Shown piece by piece: positions 33,265 through 42,690 of a stretch of 64,000 nucleotides of DNA. The stretch is from Acinetobacter schindleri CIP 107287 (lineage in GTDB: Bacteria; Pseudomonadota; Gammaproteobacteria; Pseudomonadales; Moraxellaceae). A program made the translations under genes and the position numbers. How positions within the stretch are numbered: the stretch's first letter is position 1; every line of letters begins with the position of its first letter. The stretch spans positions 853,297-917,296 of the forward strand of contig NZ_KB849576.1 of the NCBI RefSeq assembly GCF_000368625.1, in the 5' to 3' direction. The notes under the pieces were generated by a model. That model had not been told where the DNA came from and searched no databases. It saw nothing but the letters and a program-made list of their open reading frames with translations.

Positions 33265-34185
33265 TTAAGGCACAAACGTTTTGCCTAATGACGCTGGCAG
33301 ATTCATCTTCAAAAGTTTCTTGTCTCGGGAAATTACGACTAGTACTACAATCGTCGCCAGATAAGGCAGAGCTGCTAAAAACTCATTGGGTACTTTGATC
33401 CCCAATGCCTGCGCATGAAACTGCAGGATGGTCACACCACCGAACAGATAAGCACCCAGCATCAGTCGGGATGGTTTCCAGACAGCAAAGACCACCAGAG
33501 CAATTGCAATCCAGCCCCGACCTGCGACCATATTTTCAATCCACATTGGGGTATATACAGTAGATAAGAATGCTCCCCCAATACCTGCCATCAAGCCGCC
33601 AAACAGGACGGCGCCGTAGCGAATAGCCAGTACGTGGTAACCCATGGCATGTGCACTTTCAGGTGACTCTCCTACTGCTTTTAACAGCAAGCCCAGACGG
33701 GTTTTTGCCAATACAAACCACACAGCAAAAAATGCCAGTATGGACAGATAGACCACATAGTTTTGCTGAAACAGGATTGGACCAATGAAGGGAATATCTG
33801 CCAGTACAGGTATATTCCAGCTACTTAAACCCGGTAAAGCCATGCTGACATAGTTCTGACCTAAAAATGCAGAAATACCCAGCCCAAAAATAGTTAAAGC
33901 TAAACCACAGGCCGACTGATTAGTACTAAGTGATAAGGTGAAGAAAGCAAAAATCAATGCCATCAGCATACCTGCCAGCCCACCGATCAGTAAGGCACTA
34001 AATACACTGGCTTCATATTGGGCAGCAAAGGCAAAACCGGCAATGGCACCGACCAGCATCATGCCTTCTACGCCTAAATTAATTACCCCAGTGCGTTGTG
34101 ACACCAACTCACCTAAAGCTGCAAAGATTAGAGGCGTTGCTGCGGCGATTGTGCCGGCTAGAATTGCGGTCATTTCTATAGCCAT
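33265..34185 (-). CDS. ABC transporter permease (BMP/nucleoside type) 2
   Basis: A 306-residue inner membrane permease of the branched-chain/ribose type used by BMP-dependent nucleoside importers, with eight to ten hydrophobic helices. Typical segments are ELVSQRTGVINLGVEGMMLVG near the N-terminus and VGESPESAHAMG, the cytoplasmic EAA-like loop that contacts the ATPase. It forms a heterodimer with the permease encoded just upstream (21-base gap). Confidence 0.9.
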   Translation of the reverse strand: MAIEMTAILAGTIAAATPLIFAALGELVSQRTGVINLGVEGMMLVGAIAGFAFAAQYEASVFSALLIGGLAGMLMALIFAFFTLSLSTNQSACGLALTIFGLGISAFLGQNYVSMALPGLSSWNIPVLADIPFIGPILFQQNYVVYLSILAFFAVWFVLAKTRLGLLLKAVGESPESAHAMGYHVLAIRYGAVLFGGLMAGIGGAFLSTVYTPMWIENMVAGRGWIAIALVVFAVWKPSRLMLGAYLFGGVTILQFHAQALGIKVPNEFLAALPYLATIVVLVVISRDKKLLKMNLPASLGKTFVP

Positions 34186-34206
34186 ATTGTTTTTCCTCCG
34201 ATCTTG

Positions 34207-35304
34207 TTAAGCATTTGCCGAAGCAGGTTCAGCTGTAGGCACTACACGTTTTTTGGCAAAGCGGTAACGGTTTTCAATCAAGGCATCCGATCCCAACAGG
34301 AAAAACAGCAGCAAGCCTTGGAATATCCCGGTAATTGCGACCGGAAGCTGTAATTGCATTTGTGCCATTTCCCCACCGAGATAAATCAATGCCATTAACG
34401 ATCCGGAAAGTACGATACCAATCGGATTCAGACGACCCAGATAAGCGACAATAATTGCGGCATAGCCATAACCCGGTGACAGGCTCGGATTCAGCTGACC
34501 GATTGGGCCTGCTACTTCACATATCCCGGCAATCCCCGCCATCATTCCGGAAATCACCAGACTCAGCCAGATCGCTTTGGAAGATGAGAAACCAGCATAT
34601 TTAGCAGCTAGAGGAGCCTGTCCGCTGACTTCCAGTTTAAAAGCAGTCATGCTTTTACGCATAAAGAGCCAGAACAAAAGCACAGCCACAGCGATGATAA
34701 AGATTGAAGCATTAACCCGTGTTCCTTCCAGAATCATCGGTAAAATGGCACTTTCACCAAACATGACAGTTTGCGGAAAATTCATGCCCTCTGAATCACG
34801 CCAAGGACCATTAACCAGATAGAGCAATACAAACAGTGCGACATAGTTCATCATCAAGGTGGTCAGGGTTTCTTCGGCATTAAAATGGGTTTTTAGTAAT
34901 GCAGGAATTGCGCCCCATAAGGCACCGCCAATTGCACCCATAAAAATCATAAGAGGTAAAATCCACCAACCTACCTGTTCATGGAACAGCAGTGCGATAC
35001 CACCGCCAAAAATGGCACCCATGATCAGCTGACCTTCGGCACCGATATTGAACAGTTTGGCACGAAACCCAACAGCTAAACCCAGGGCAATCAGAATTAG
35101 AGGACCTGCTTTAACGGCCAACTCGCTCCAGCCATAGGAGGTCATCAGCGGTTCAACAAAAAACACATACATGGCCTGTGCAGGACTAATCCCCAGCATT
35201 AAAAATAAAATACTGCCAACGACCAGCATGGCTGCCAGGGCAATAACTGGTGACAGCCATTTCATCAGTTGTGATGGATGTTCACGTGGTTCGAGTAAAT
35301 GCAT
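34207..35304 (-). CDS. ABC transporter permease (BMP/nucleoside type) 1
   Basis: A 365-residue inner membrane permease paralogous to the next gene. It shows the family segment GLAVGFRAKLFNIGAEGQLI and the coupling loop VSGQAPLAAKYAGFSSSKAI. The N-terminal extension of about 30 residues is normal. It belongs to the five-gene operon substrate-binding protein, ATPase, permease, permease, amidohydrolase, 41 bases after the ATPase gene. Confidence 0.9.
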   Translation of the reverse strand: MHLLEPREHPSQLMKWLSPVIALAAMLVVGSILFLMLGISPAQAMYVFFVEPLMTSYGWSELAVKAGPLILIALGLAVGFRAKLFNIGAEGQLIMGAIFGGGIALLFHEQVGWWILPLMIFMGAIGGALWGAIPALLKTHFNAEETLTTLMMNYVALFVLLYLVNGPWRDSEGMNFPQTVMFGESAILPMILEGTRVNASIFIIAVAVLLFWLFMRKSMTAFKLEVSGQAPLAAKYAGFSSSKAIWLSLVISGMMAGIAGICEVAGPIGQLNPSLSPGYGYAAIIVAYLGRLNPIGIVLSGSLMALIYLGGEMAQMQLQLPVAITGIFQGLLLFFLLGSDALIENRYRFAKKRVVPTAEPASANA

Positions 35305-35345
35305 GTGCTCATCCTCCCAAAATCATTTGTTGTTCTAATAAAGTC

Positions 35346-36950
35346 TTAAGCATGAGCGTGTTGCTCCTCTGCCGTGTTCGAGGTCGCTTCATGGCGTTGA
35401 ATGCCAGACATGAGTAAGCCAATACTTTCTGCATTGGTTTGCTGGGTTGGAACTGGATTCGACAGCTCGCCATTGGCGAGTACACAGATGCGATCGCTCA
35501 TCTCAAACAGTTCTTCCAGTTCTTCGGAAATCACCAAAATACCGACCCCTTGACGTGACAGATCGATCAGCGTCTGGCGCATAAACATGGAAGCACCTAC
35601 ATCTACGCCCCATGTGGGCTGAGCCACAATCAGGAATTTTGGATTCTGCAGAATTTCACGGCCGACAATAAATTTCTGCAAATTTCCACCCGATAAAGAA
35701 CGGGCTTCTGCGTTCGCACCACTGGCCTTAACCCCAAATTTTTTGATAATTTTTTCAGCAAAAGTCTGGATATCTGAGAATTTAATCAAGCCCCAACGGG
35801 TGAATTTCTGACGATAGGCGGTCAATAGCGCATTTTGAGCCAATGTCATATTGGGAACGGCACCACGACCTAAACGTTCTTCCGGTACAAACCCAAGTCC
35901 CACATTACGCCGCTGGCCAGCAGTTAATGCAGTAATCTCCTGTTGTTCCAGATAAAGCCTGCCGGTTTTGGTCAGCGCTTCGCCGGACAATAAAGACAGC
36001 AGTTCGGCCTGTCCATTTCCGGAAATACCGGCAATACCGATAATTTCACCTGCCTGAACGCTAAGATTGATATTTTGTAAGGACACACCAAAAGGATCAT
36101 CAGACTGATAGCCAAGATTTTCAACCTGAAAACAGGTTTCTGGTATGCCCTGATATTCTGCGCGTATATAAGTGGGTAAATCACGGCCAATCATCAGGCG
36201 GGCCAAATCACTGGTCGATTTTTCTCGTGGATCGACGTTTCCGGTGACTTGTCCATTACGCAAAATCGTGGCTTCATCACAGAGTTCTTTAATTTCATGC
36301 AGTTTATGACTGATATATAAAATAGAAACTCCCTGAGATGCCAGCATGCGCAGAGTTTTAAATAACTGCCGTACCGCTTGGGGCGTCAAAACTGAAGTCG
36401 GCTCATCCAGGATAATCAGCGCTGGATGTTGTAACAGGCAACGAATAATTTCTACACGCTGCCGCTCACCTACCGATAAGGAATGAACTTCCCTTCGCGG
36501 ATCGACAGGTAAACCATACTGTTCAGAAACGGCAATAATTTTCTTGCTCAGGTTCGGTAAATCTACTTTTTCATCCAGTCCCAATAAAATATTTTCAGCA
36601 ACAGTCAGGGTCTCAAACAGGGAAAAATGCTGATAGACCATGCCGATCCCGAGTTTTCTCGCCATTGATGGACTGTCTATTCGGACTTCTTTACCATTCC
36701 ACAGAATTTGTCCCTGATTGGCTTTGACTGCACCATAAATAATTTTCATCAGGGTGCTTTTCCCAGCACCATTTTCCCCCAAGATGGCGTGGATCTGTCC
36801 AGGGTATACAGTCAAATGAATCTGGTCATTTGCCTTGAGTGAGTTGTAGCTTTTGCAGATATTGACCAGCTCCAGTCGCGGAATATCCTTGCCTGAACCT
36901 GTATTCATCTTGGGCATAGGTGTAGACAGATCATGTGTTGGATTCATCAT
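35346..36950 (-). CDS. ABC transporter ATPase, two nucleotide-binding domains
   Basis: A 534-residue protein with tandem ABC domains, as in ribose/nucleoside importers. Domain 1 (residues 25-270) has Walker A GENGAGKST, signature LSVGERQRVEI and Walker B LIILDEPTS. Domain 2 (residues 275-520) has a weak Walker A (GISGNGQAEL), signature LSGGNLQKF and VAQPTWGVD in place of a canonical Walker B, typical of the family. It energises uptake through the two downstream permeases. Confidence 0.92.
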   Translation of the reverse strand: MMNPTHDLSTPMPKMNTGSGKDIPRLELVNICKSYNSLKANDQIHLTVYPGQIHAILGENGAGKSTLMKIIYGAVKANQGQILWNGKEVRIDSPSMARKLGIGMVYQHFSLFETLTVAENILLGLDEKVDLPNLSKKIIAVSEQYGLPVDPRREVHSLSVGERQRVEIIRCLLQHPALIILDEPTSVLTPQAVRQLFKTLRMLASQGVSILYISHKLHEIKELCDEATILRNGQVTGNVDPREKSTSDLARLMIGRDLPTYIRAEYQGIPETCFQVENLGYQSDDPFGVSLQNINLSVQAGEIIGIAGISGNGQAELLSLLSGEALTKTGRLYLEQQEITALTAGQRRNVGLGFVPEERLGRGAVPNMTLAQNALLTAYRQKFTRWGLIKFSDIQTFAEKIIKKFGVKASGANAEARSLSGGNLQKFIVGREILQNPKFLIVAQPTWGVDVGASMFMRQTLIDLSRQGVGILVISEELEELFEMSDRICVLANGELSNPVPTQQTNAESIGLLMSGIQRHEATSNTAEEQHAHA

Positions 36951-36975
36951 AAGTGCCCTGTTTTATGCAGCTGGT

Positions 36976-37012
36976 TGATTCATCTGCCTTTTGCTAAAGG
37001 CCAGATGAATCA
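36976..37012. repeat. Long hairpin between binding-protein and ATPase genes
   Basis: TGATTCATCTG (36976-36986) pairs with CAGATGAATCA (37002-37012), with an inner stem CCTTT / AAAGG and loop TGCT. There is no T-run on either side. Hairpins at this place in ABC operons often stabilise the upstream mRNA, so that the binding protein is made in excess. Confidence 0.55.
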
Positions 37013-37056
37013 TGAGCCTGTGTTTAGAATGATGTGATGGCTGTTATTTTGTTTTT

Positions 37057-38148
37057 TTATTTCGGAAGTGAACCTTCTACACCTTTTACGTAGTAGTTCA
37101 TTTTGCTCAAGGTGGCATCATCCAGTGTTTTACCTTTAGCAATGACCATTGAACCATCCTGTTTATAGAGCGGGCCAGTAAATGGGTGCAAGGTACCTTT
37201 CAGGATTGCATCCCGAACAGCAAGTGCTTTCTTTTTCTCACCCGCAGTTACCATTGGTCCGAAGCTCTCAATATCGACTGCTTTCTGTTTTACCCCATAC
37301 CACAGTGCACTTGGCTTCCATGTTTTATTGCTGACCTGAGTCATCACTGGGGTGTAGATTTTTTCCCAATGGAGTACCGAAGCCGCCAGATGGGCTTTAG
37401 GACCGAATTTGCTCATATCCGAGTCCCAGCCAAAGGCATAGACCCCTTTCTGTTCAGCCGCCTGAACGACTGCCGGAGAATCAGTATTTTGCATTAAGAC
37501 ATCGGCACCTTGAGCAATCAATGCCAATGCAGCATCCCGTTCCTTGCCGGGGTTAAACCATGAATTGACCCAGATCACTTTGGTTTTCACTTTTGGATTC
37601 ACGCTTTGTGCACCCAGAGTATAAGCATTGATGTTGCGCACCACTTCAGGAATCGGGAAGGATGCCACGACACCTAAAACATTGTTTTTGGTTTTCTGTC
37701 CAGCAACTACACCGAGCATATAGGCACCCTCATAGGTACGAACGTCATATACGCCCAGGTTTTTGCCCTGCTTATAACCAGTGGCGTGCATAAATACCGT
37801 ATTCGGGAACTGCTTGGAGACTTTCTCCATGGCATTCATATAGCCAAATGAGGTGGCAAAAACGACTTTATTGCCCTGCTGCGCCAGATTACGGATAACA
37901 CGCTCTGCGTCGGCAGTTTCTGGAACATTTTCGATATAGGAGGTTTTATATTTGCCAGCCAGCGCCTTTTCAGTCTTGATCCGGCCCTGATCATGTGAAT
38001 AGGTCCAGCCATGGTCACTGGTTGGGCCAATATATACAAATGCTGCTTTATCCTGTGCTTGAGTCATTGATGCCGCCATCAGGCCACCCGCACATAGTAT
38101 CCCCATCAGTGTTTTGAATCCGGTTTTAAAGATCTTTTTTTCTTTCAT
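37057..38148 (-). CDS. BMP-family ABC substrate-binding protein (nucleoside/purine type)
   Basis: A periplasmic binding protein of 363 residues from the ATG at 38148. I chose this start because GGAAGAG lies just before it and it gives a proper signal peptide (residues 1-32, ending SMTQAQ). An upstream ATG at 38193 would add 15 charged residues. The Med/BMP fold is recognisable from GPTSDHGWTYSHDQGR, VFATSFGYMNAM, VYDVRTYEGAYMLGVVAG and LMQNTDSPAVVQAA. Studied BMP relatives bind nucleosides or purines. It is first in the operon. Confidence 0.9.
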   Translation of the reverse strand: MKEKKIFKTGFKTLMGILCAGGLMAASMTQAQDKAAFVYIGPTSDHGWTYSHDQGRIKTEKALAGKYKTSYIENVPETADAERVIRNLAQQGNKVVFATSFGYMNAMEKVSKQFPNTVFMHATGYKQGKNLGVYDVRTYEGAYMLGVVAGQKTKNNVLGVVASFPIPEVVRNINAYTLGAQSVNPKVKTKVIWVNSWFNPGKERDAALALIAQGADVLMQNTDSPAVVQAAEQKGVYAFGWDSDMSKFGPKAHLAASVLHWEKIYTPVMTQVSNKTWKPSALWYGVKQKAVDIESFGPMVTAGEKKKALAVRDAILKGTLHPFTGPLYKQDGSMVIAKGKTLDDATLSKMNYYVKGVEGSLPK

Positions 38149-38198
38149 TCTCTTCCGCTCTTTTTGTACTTGTGCCCCATGCACACTAATCAATAACT

Positions 38199-38214
38199 TT
38201 ACTCAGATGAGTAA
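38199..38214. promoter_or_regulatory. Candidate operator of the BMP-ABC operon
   Basis: TTACTCA-GA-TGAGTAA is a perfect 7-2-7 inverted repeat 51 bases upstream of the chosen start codon. The rest of 38215-38430 is extremely AT-rich with no gene; a weak 6-bp inverted repeat GCATTT / AAATGC lies at 38370-38390. Confidence 0.45.
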
Positions 38215-38433
38215 AATCGGTTCTTTTTATAATTAGCAATAACTATTCCAACTTGATTAAAAAATGATTTATTTAATTTATTTCTTTTAAAATAAAAGTA
38301 ATATTTTATTATTTTAATATTTATTAATGAATTATTTTTTTAATATTAAATAAAATGAGTTAAATAAGTGCATTTGATAAAATTAAATGCTATTAAAATG
38401 GGCATTTATATTTAAAATAATTTCTGTAAAAAT

Positions 38434-38463
38434 AAAAAATCCCATTCTTAAAATGGGATTTTC
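38434..38463 (-). terminator. Intrinsic terminator after the CDA-fold deaminase gene
   Basis: AAAATCCCATT, loop CTTAA, AATGGGATTTT. On the minus strand it is followed by TTTTTTATTTTT, so it separates the deaminase gene from the BMP operon. Confidence 0.85.
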
Positions 38464-38475
38464 TTCTAAAAAGGC

Positions 38476-38961
38476 TTATCTGCTTTGCCAGAACTGCTGT
38501 TGTAAACTGACCGTTTCAGCTTCAATCTCAGGTACTGGTCCAATCAACTCAATCTCCTTTTGTCCATGGCTAAAGATATAGTGTGAGCTAACACTCATCG
38601 TTGGGTTTTCCTGATGATTACCGGTACATTCAAGTAAATATTTTTCCGAAATACCATAAACTACACGGCCTATATTGGCCCAATAGATGGTTTCAGCACA
38701 CATACAGCAAGGTTCTACCGCCGTATAAAGCGTACATTGCCATAAATAATCTGCTGGATAATTGGTCGCAGCAATACGGGCTAATGTTGATTCTGCATGA
38801 TTGACCGTATCAATATTACATTGGGTGAGCAGCACCGTTTCATGATCTGGCGCCACCAGTACTGCTCCAAAAGGATGATGTCCCAGCTGGGTAGCACGCC
38901 GTCCCACGTCATTGGAAAGTCTTAAAAACTTTAATATCTGCTGATGATTTGGACAGCTCAT
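38476..38961 (-). CDS. CDA-fold nucleobase/nucleoside deaminase
   Basis: A 161-residue cytidine-deaminase-superfamily enzyme (guanine/tRNA-adenosine deaminase branch). The Zn-binding motifs are intact: NHAEST (His and catalytic Glu) and EPCCMCAE (two Cys). The N-terminal HHPFGAVLV is the substrate-side loop. The C-terminal part after WANIGRVVYGIS is unlike TadA, so a small-molecule base deaminase is more likely than a tRNA enzyme. It lies 121 bases after a Rieske oxygenase gene on the same strand, and a terminator follows, so the two may be co-transcribed. Confidence 0.85.
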   Translation of the reverse strand: MSCPNHQQILKFLRLSNDVGRRATQLGHHPFGAVLVAPDHETVLLTQCNIDTVNHAESTLARIAATNYPADYLWQCTLYTAVEPCCMCAETIYWANIGRVVYGISEKYLLECTGNHQENPTMSVSSHYIFSHGQKEIELIGPVPEIEAETVSLQQQFWQSR

Positions 38962-39082
38962 TTATTTATACCAGAATAAATTTTAAATGATTGAATATTT
39001 AAATAGATTCTTTGCATTTTAAGAAAGTGTAATTTATTTAAATATAGTCCCTGCTTGTTAAATAAAAATCTACTGGTTTATT

Positions 39083-40138
39083 TTAAACAATATAACGTTT
39101 ACTTAATCCCCATTCTGCCAATATACGTCGATAAGTTGTTGATGAGCGATCTGCTTCAAAATGTGCTTCCATGGAAATATCCAGTGGCAGCTCTTCCGGT
39201 TTTTGACTTTCTACCAGTTCCTGGTCTTCAGCAAAGATCTGTGCATTAAAATCATAAACTGCCTGTAAATCGCCAGTGGTATCAAAATTTCGGGTTAATG
39301 GTACAAACAGTCTGGTTTGGTTGTGTGACACCGGGCAGCAGGCATTCAGGATTTTAAGAATGCCTTCATTTGGAAAATGCACAGTTAATATGGCAGAAAA
39401 TGGTGGATAGACATCAAACACGCGTTTCCATAAAAAGCCTTCAGGTGCCAGATGCTGCATGCCATGAGGATAATTGCTGACATTACTGACATATTCAGTA
39501 TGCAGACCATAAGGCGTACGTTCGGTATTGTATTTCGGCACCACCGGATTATCACGATCGGCAAAAGCATTGTGATGTACCCAGGCAAAATGTGCGACAT
39601 CAATAAAGCCTTCTAACTGACGACCACTCGAACCGGCAATATCCACAAATGGCGGTAAAATAGATTGATGTTCTGCGGTATCCCAGGTATCTAGTACCGG
39701 GAAATTGGCAGCACTTTCATTCCGGCTAAACAGGCTGGTCCAGATCAGACCGTATTTTTCTACGACTGGAAATTTGCTGAGCGAGAAACGGTCTGAGATT
39801 TTAGTCAACTCGGGTTGCGCTGGGATTTTGATACATTTTCCCTGTTCGTTGTATTGCAGACCGTGATAGGGACAGACAATATTTTCCCCAGAAACCCAGC
39901 CCTTGCTCAGTGGTACACCACGATGCGGACAGATATCGCGTACCAGATGAATGACGCCGCTTTCAGTTTTATAAATTGCCAGTTTGACATCCAGCAAAGT
40001 GACTTGCTGTGGCTTTTCGTTCACGTCCTGAATACGTGCAACCGGATACCAATGATGCGCCAGAATCTCCCAATCCTGATCATCAAACTGGCTGTAGCAT
40101 GGCTTGCTAAATACATTGATCATTGGAATAGCGTTCAT
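39083..40138 (-). CDS. Rieske non-heme iron oxygenase A
   Basis: A 351-residue terminal oxygenase. The Rieske [2Fe-2S] ligands are Cys70 and His72 (DICPHRGVPL) and Cys89 and His92 (VCPYHGLQY). The mononuclear iron ligands are in GFIDVAHFAWVHH (Asp180, His183, His188). Size and layout resemble one-component-type oxygenase subunits such as NdmA/NdmB (methylxanthine demethylases) and HpxD (purine oxidation). A separate reductase is expected and is not in the window. It is divergent from a LysR gene and upstream of the deaminase, in a cluster otherwise devoted to purine-like substrates. Confidence 0.88.
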   Translation of the reverse strand: MNAIPMINVFSKPCYSQFDDQDWEILAHHWYPVARIQDVNEKPQQVTLLDVKLAIYKTESGVIHLVRDICPHRGVPLSKGWVSGENIVCPYHGLQYNEQGKCIKIPAQPELTKISDRFSLSKFPVVEKYGLIWTSLFSRNESAANFPVLDTWDTAEHQSILPPFVDIAGSSGRQLEGFIDVAHFAWVHHNAFADRDNPVVPKYNTERTPYGLHTEYVSNVSNYPHGMQHLAPEGFLWKRVFDVYPPFSAILTVHFPNEGILKILNACCPVSHNQTRLFVPLTRNFDTTGDLQAVYDFNAQIFAEDQELVESQKPEELPLDISMEAHFEADRSSTTYRRILAEWGLSKRYIV

Positions 40139-40256
40139 ATCAAACCTTTTTTCTGCAAAATCCTGAATATTTTTAATCCCCTGAAACGTGGCTTGTGCTG
40201 GCTAGCGTTCCGGTTATTTACAATTGAAATTACTCGTTTTTTTACTTTTTCGTCTA

Positions 40257-40294
40257 TTAGAATGTTTCGTATAAATCATTCTAAAAATTAGAAC
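40257..40294. promoter_or_regulatory. Inverted repeats in the Rieske A/LysR promoter region
   Basis: TTAGAATG (40257-40264) pairs with CATTCTAA (40277-40284), and AAAAATTAGAAC follows at 40283. The reverse complement of the latter, GTTCTAATTTTT, recurs almost exactly (GTTCTAATTTTC) at 41433, upstream of Rieske B. These are plausible binding sites of the LysR protein encoded between them. Confidence 0.5.
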
Positions 40295-40394
40295 ATCACC
40301 TTGTAATGCTTGATTGGCTTGAGCCTTAGCTGCCTGCTTTGGCATAAAACTCGCATAAAGCTTTTATTGAATTTTGAGTACAGGTGAAACAGGC

Positions 40395-41336
40395 TTGAGT
40401 AAATTGATAAATACCCCGTTTTCGCGCTTTTCTGATTACTTTATTGCGGTGGCGAAAAGCGGCAGTTTACGTAAGGCTGCAGATCAGTTGTTTATTTCGA
40501 TATCTGCGGTTCACCGGCAGATTGCCCTGGCTGAAGAAGAGCTAGGTATTGAGCTGTTTGAACGTTTGCCCAACGGACTGAAGTTAACTTTAGCAGGTGA
40601 AATGTTATATGCCGATATTCTAAAATGGCAAAAGGAGTTTCAGCAGACCTGTATCCGCTTTGATGAAATTCAGGGACTCAAACGTGGCAGTATTGAATTT
40701 GGATTAATTTCTGCCTTGAGCGAAGGCTTTGTAATGCAGTCACTACAGCATATGTACGCGCAGTATCCTTGGATTAATTTCAATATACGGGTGGCAGACA
40801 GTGAAGTAATTGCCCGAAAAATTATCGATACCGAACTGGATTTCGGGCTGATTCTTAATCCCAAAGCCCATCATCAGCTGGAAGTACTGCATTTTCTGGA
40901 ATTGCCTTTGGGCTTTGTCATGTCCAAACAGCATCCCCTTGCTGAGGCTGAACGAATCTATTTTTCAGATACTTTGGATGACAATCATTTTATTGCAGCA
41001 GAACCGCTGATCATTCATGACTATGTACAGGCCATGTACAAACATCACAAATTCATTCCGGCACGCAAAACGGAATCCAATGATATCCGCCTGATGAACA
41101 GCATGATCAAGGCTAATACCGGTATTGGCATCTTGAGTTATCTGGATGTCTTCCCGGAACTGCAACGCGATGAACTGATCTTTAAACTGATTACGGAAAA
41201 AGGTGTACGTCCTTTGACCATTGCCCTTTGCGTGGCGCCAAAACGTCAGATATCACGAGCCTCCCAGCTGATGATCAAACATATTATTGAACAGATGGAA
41301 CAATTAAAAAGTCAGATTTCTCAGCTGATACCCTAA
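40395..41336 (+). CDS. LysR-family regulator of the Rieske/deaminase genes
   Basis: A LysR-type regulator of 313 residues, with an N-terminal winged helix (FIAVAKSGSLRKAADQLFIS, then ISAVHRQIALAEEELGIELF) and a periplasmic-binding-protein-like effector domain. There is no ATG. I place the start at TTG 40395 because AGGTG lies eight bases upstream; TTG 40374 is the longer alternative. It is divergent from Rieske A and directly upstream of Rieske B on the same strand. Shared sequence motifs before both oxygenase genes make it their likely activator. Confidence 0.85.
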   Translation: MSKLINTPFSRFSDYFIAVAKSGSLRKAADQLFISISAVHRQIALAEEELGIELFERLPNGLKLTLAGEMLYADILKWQKEFQQTCIRFDEIQGLKRGSIEFGLISALSEGFVMQSLQHMYAQYPWINFNIRVADSEVIARKIIDTELDFGLILNPKAHHQLEVLHFLELPLGFVMSKQHPLAEAERIYFSDTLDDNHFIAAEPLIIHDYVQAMYKHHKFIPARKTESNDIRLMNSMIKANTGIGILSYLDVFPELQRDELIFKLITEKGVRPLTIALCVAPKRQISRASQLMIKHIIEQMEQLKSQISQLIP

Positions 41337-41528
41337 TAAATGATTTGTGATGTCTACCTTTTCCGTAAAGACGCGTTAATTCTCAAAATATGCTCACATA
41401 TAAAAGAGAATGATCTTCAAATGGTAAAGAGTGTTCTAATTTTCTCAATACCTCATACAGATTTCTCTAATTTCGGTGAATAGGCTGTTGATCTATATTC
41501 AATCGAATAACACCGATTTGAGGCAATC

Positions 41529-42581
41529 ATGAATAGTAAAACCATTCTCACGTATCAACCTGACTTACCTGTTCATATGACATTTTCAGAACATGACTGG
41601 CATCTGTTAGCGCAATACTGGTATCCGGTAGCCTTGGCACGCGAAGTCTCTGAACAGCCAATCGGGACCATGTTGCTGGATATGCCCTTGGTAATTTATA
41701 AAATCGGGGATGAAATTATTGTGGCGCGAGATACCTGTCCACATCGAGGGGTTGCTTTAAGTCTGGGAAAAAATGATGGACAAGGTGTGGTTTGTCCTTA
41801 TCACGGTCTACGCTTTGGATCAGGTGGAAAATGTAATCGTATCCCGGCCCATCCGCAGCAAAAAATCTCTGAGCGTTTCAATCTAAAAACCTATGCCGCC
41901 GTAGAAAAATATGGTCTGATCTGGTGCTCACTGCTGGCAGATAAACAGGCTGAAGCAAATATTCCGCAAATGCCTTACTGGGATGAAGCAGATTACCAGC
42001 AACTGGTTTGCCCGAAAGTTGATATTCAGTGTTTTGCCGGTCGGCAGCTAGAAGGTTTTATTGATGTCGCACACTTTGCATGGGTACATCCAGATACTTT
42101 TGGCGATCCAGATAATTCAGAAGTACCCGATTATCAAACCTATGAAACCGATGATGGTTTTGCTGCTGACTATATCAGTACAGTTGGACGCTATCCGATC
42201 GGGCTGGATCAGCGCGGTGCAAAAGACTTTAAATGGCTACGCCATTTTGAAATCAGTGTACCCTTTACCGCGACCTTGACCATTCATTTTCCCAATGATG
42301 CCAAACAGGTCATTATGAATGCAGCTTCGCCTATGACAGCACGTACTACGCGGCTGTTTGCACCCATCTGCCGGAATTATGACAAAGACCTGCCAGTTGA
42401 AGATGCCTATGACTTTAACCTGAAAATTTTTGAAGAAGACCGGTTAATCGTCGAAAACCAGAAACCTGAATATCTGCCTTTGGACTTGTCTTTAGAAGCA
42501 CATTTCCCGGCAGATCGCAGTTCCAGTATGTACCGGAAATTGCTGCGTAAGCATGGATTCAGTCCTTTATTTGCGGCTTGA
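41529..42581 (+). CDS. Rieske non-heme iron oxygenase B
   Basis: A 350-residue paralogue of Rieske A. The same ligands are present: Cys70/His72 (DTCPHRGVAL), Cys89/His92 (VCPYHGLRF), Asp179, His182 and His187 (GFIDVAHFAWVHP). The C-terminal DLSLEAHFPADRSSSMYRK is also shared with A (SMEAHFEADRSSTTYRR). The two proteins probably act on related positions or compounds, as NdmA and NdmB do, or form one hetero-oligomer. It lies on the same strand as the LysR gene 192 bases upstream, with its own promoter region containing TTCTAATTT repeats. Confidence 0.88.
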   Translation: MNSKTILTYQPDLPVHMTFSEHDWHLLAQYWYPVALAREVSEQPIGTMLLDMPLVIYKIGDEIIVARDTCPHRGVALSLGKNDGQGVVCPYHGLRFGSGGKCNRIPAHPQQKISERFNLKTYAAVEKYGLIWCSLLADKQAEANIPQMPYWDEADYQQLVCPKVDIQCFAGRQLEGFIDVAHFAWVHPDTFGDPDNSEVPDYQTYETDDGFAADYISTVGRYPIGLDQRGAKDFKWLRHFEISVPFTATLTIHFPNDAKQVIMNAASPMTARTTRLFAPICRNYDKDLPVEDAYDFNLKIFEEDRLIVENQKPEYLPLDLSLEAHFPADRSSSMYRKLLRKHGFSPLFAA

Positions 42582-42690
42582 GTTGAAATGAAAGGCTCTG
42601 GTTTTGGCTGGATTATTTTCCAGCTTTCAGTTTGAACAGTGGATCAGAGTCTTTCTTGCATTACCCATGTTTAAAAAATAATAACAAGCG

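Noticed and set aside
39083..42581. Naming the two Rieske proteins NdmA/NdmB or HpxD.
   Set aside because: Layout and length fit, but no reductase or methylxanthine-specific partner is present and substrate specificity cannot be read by eye.
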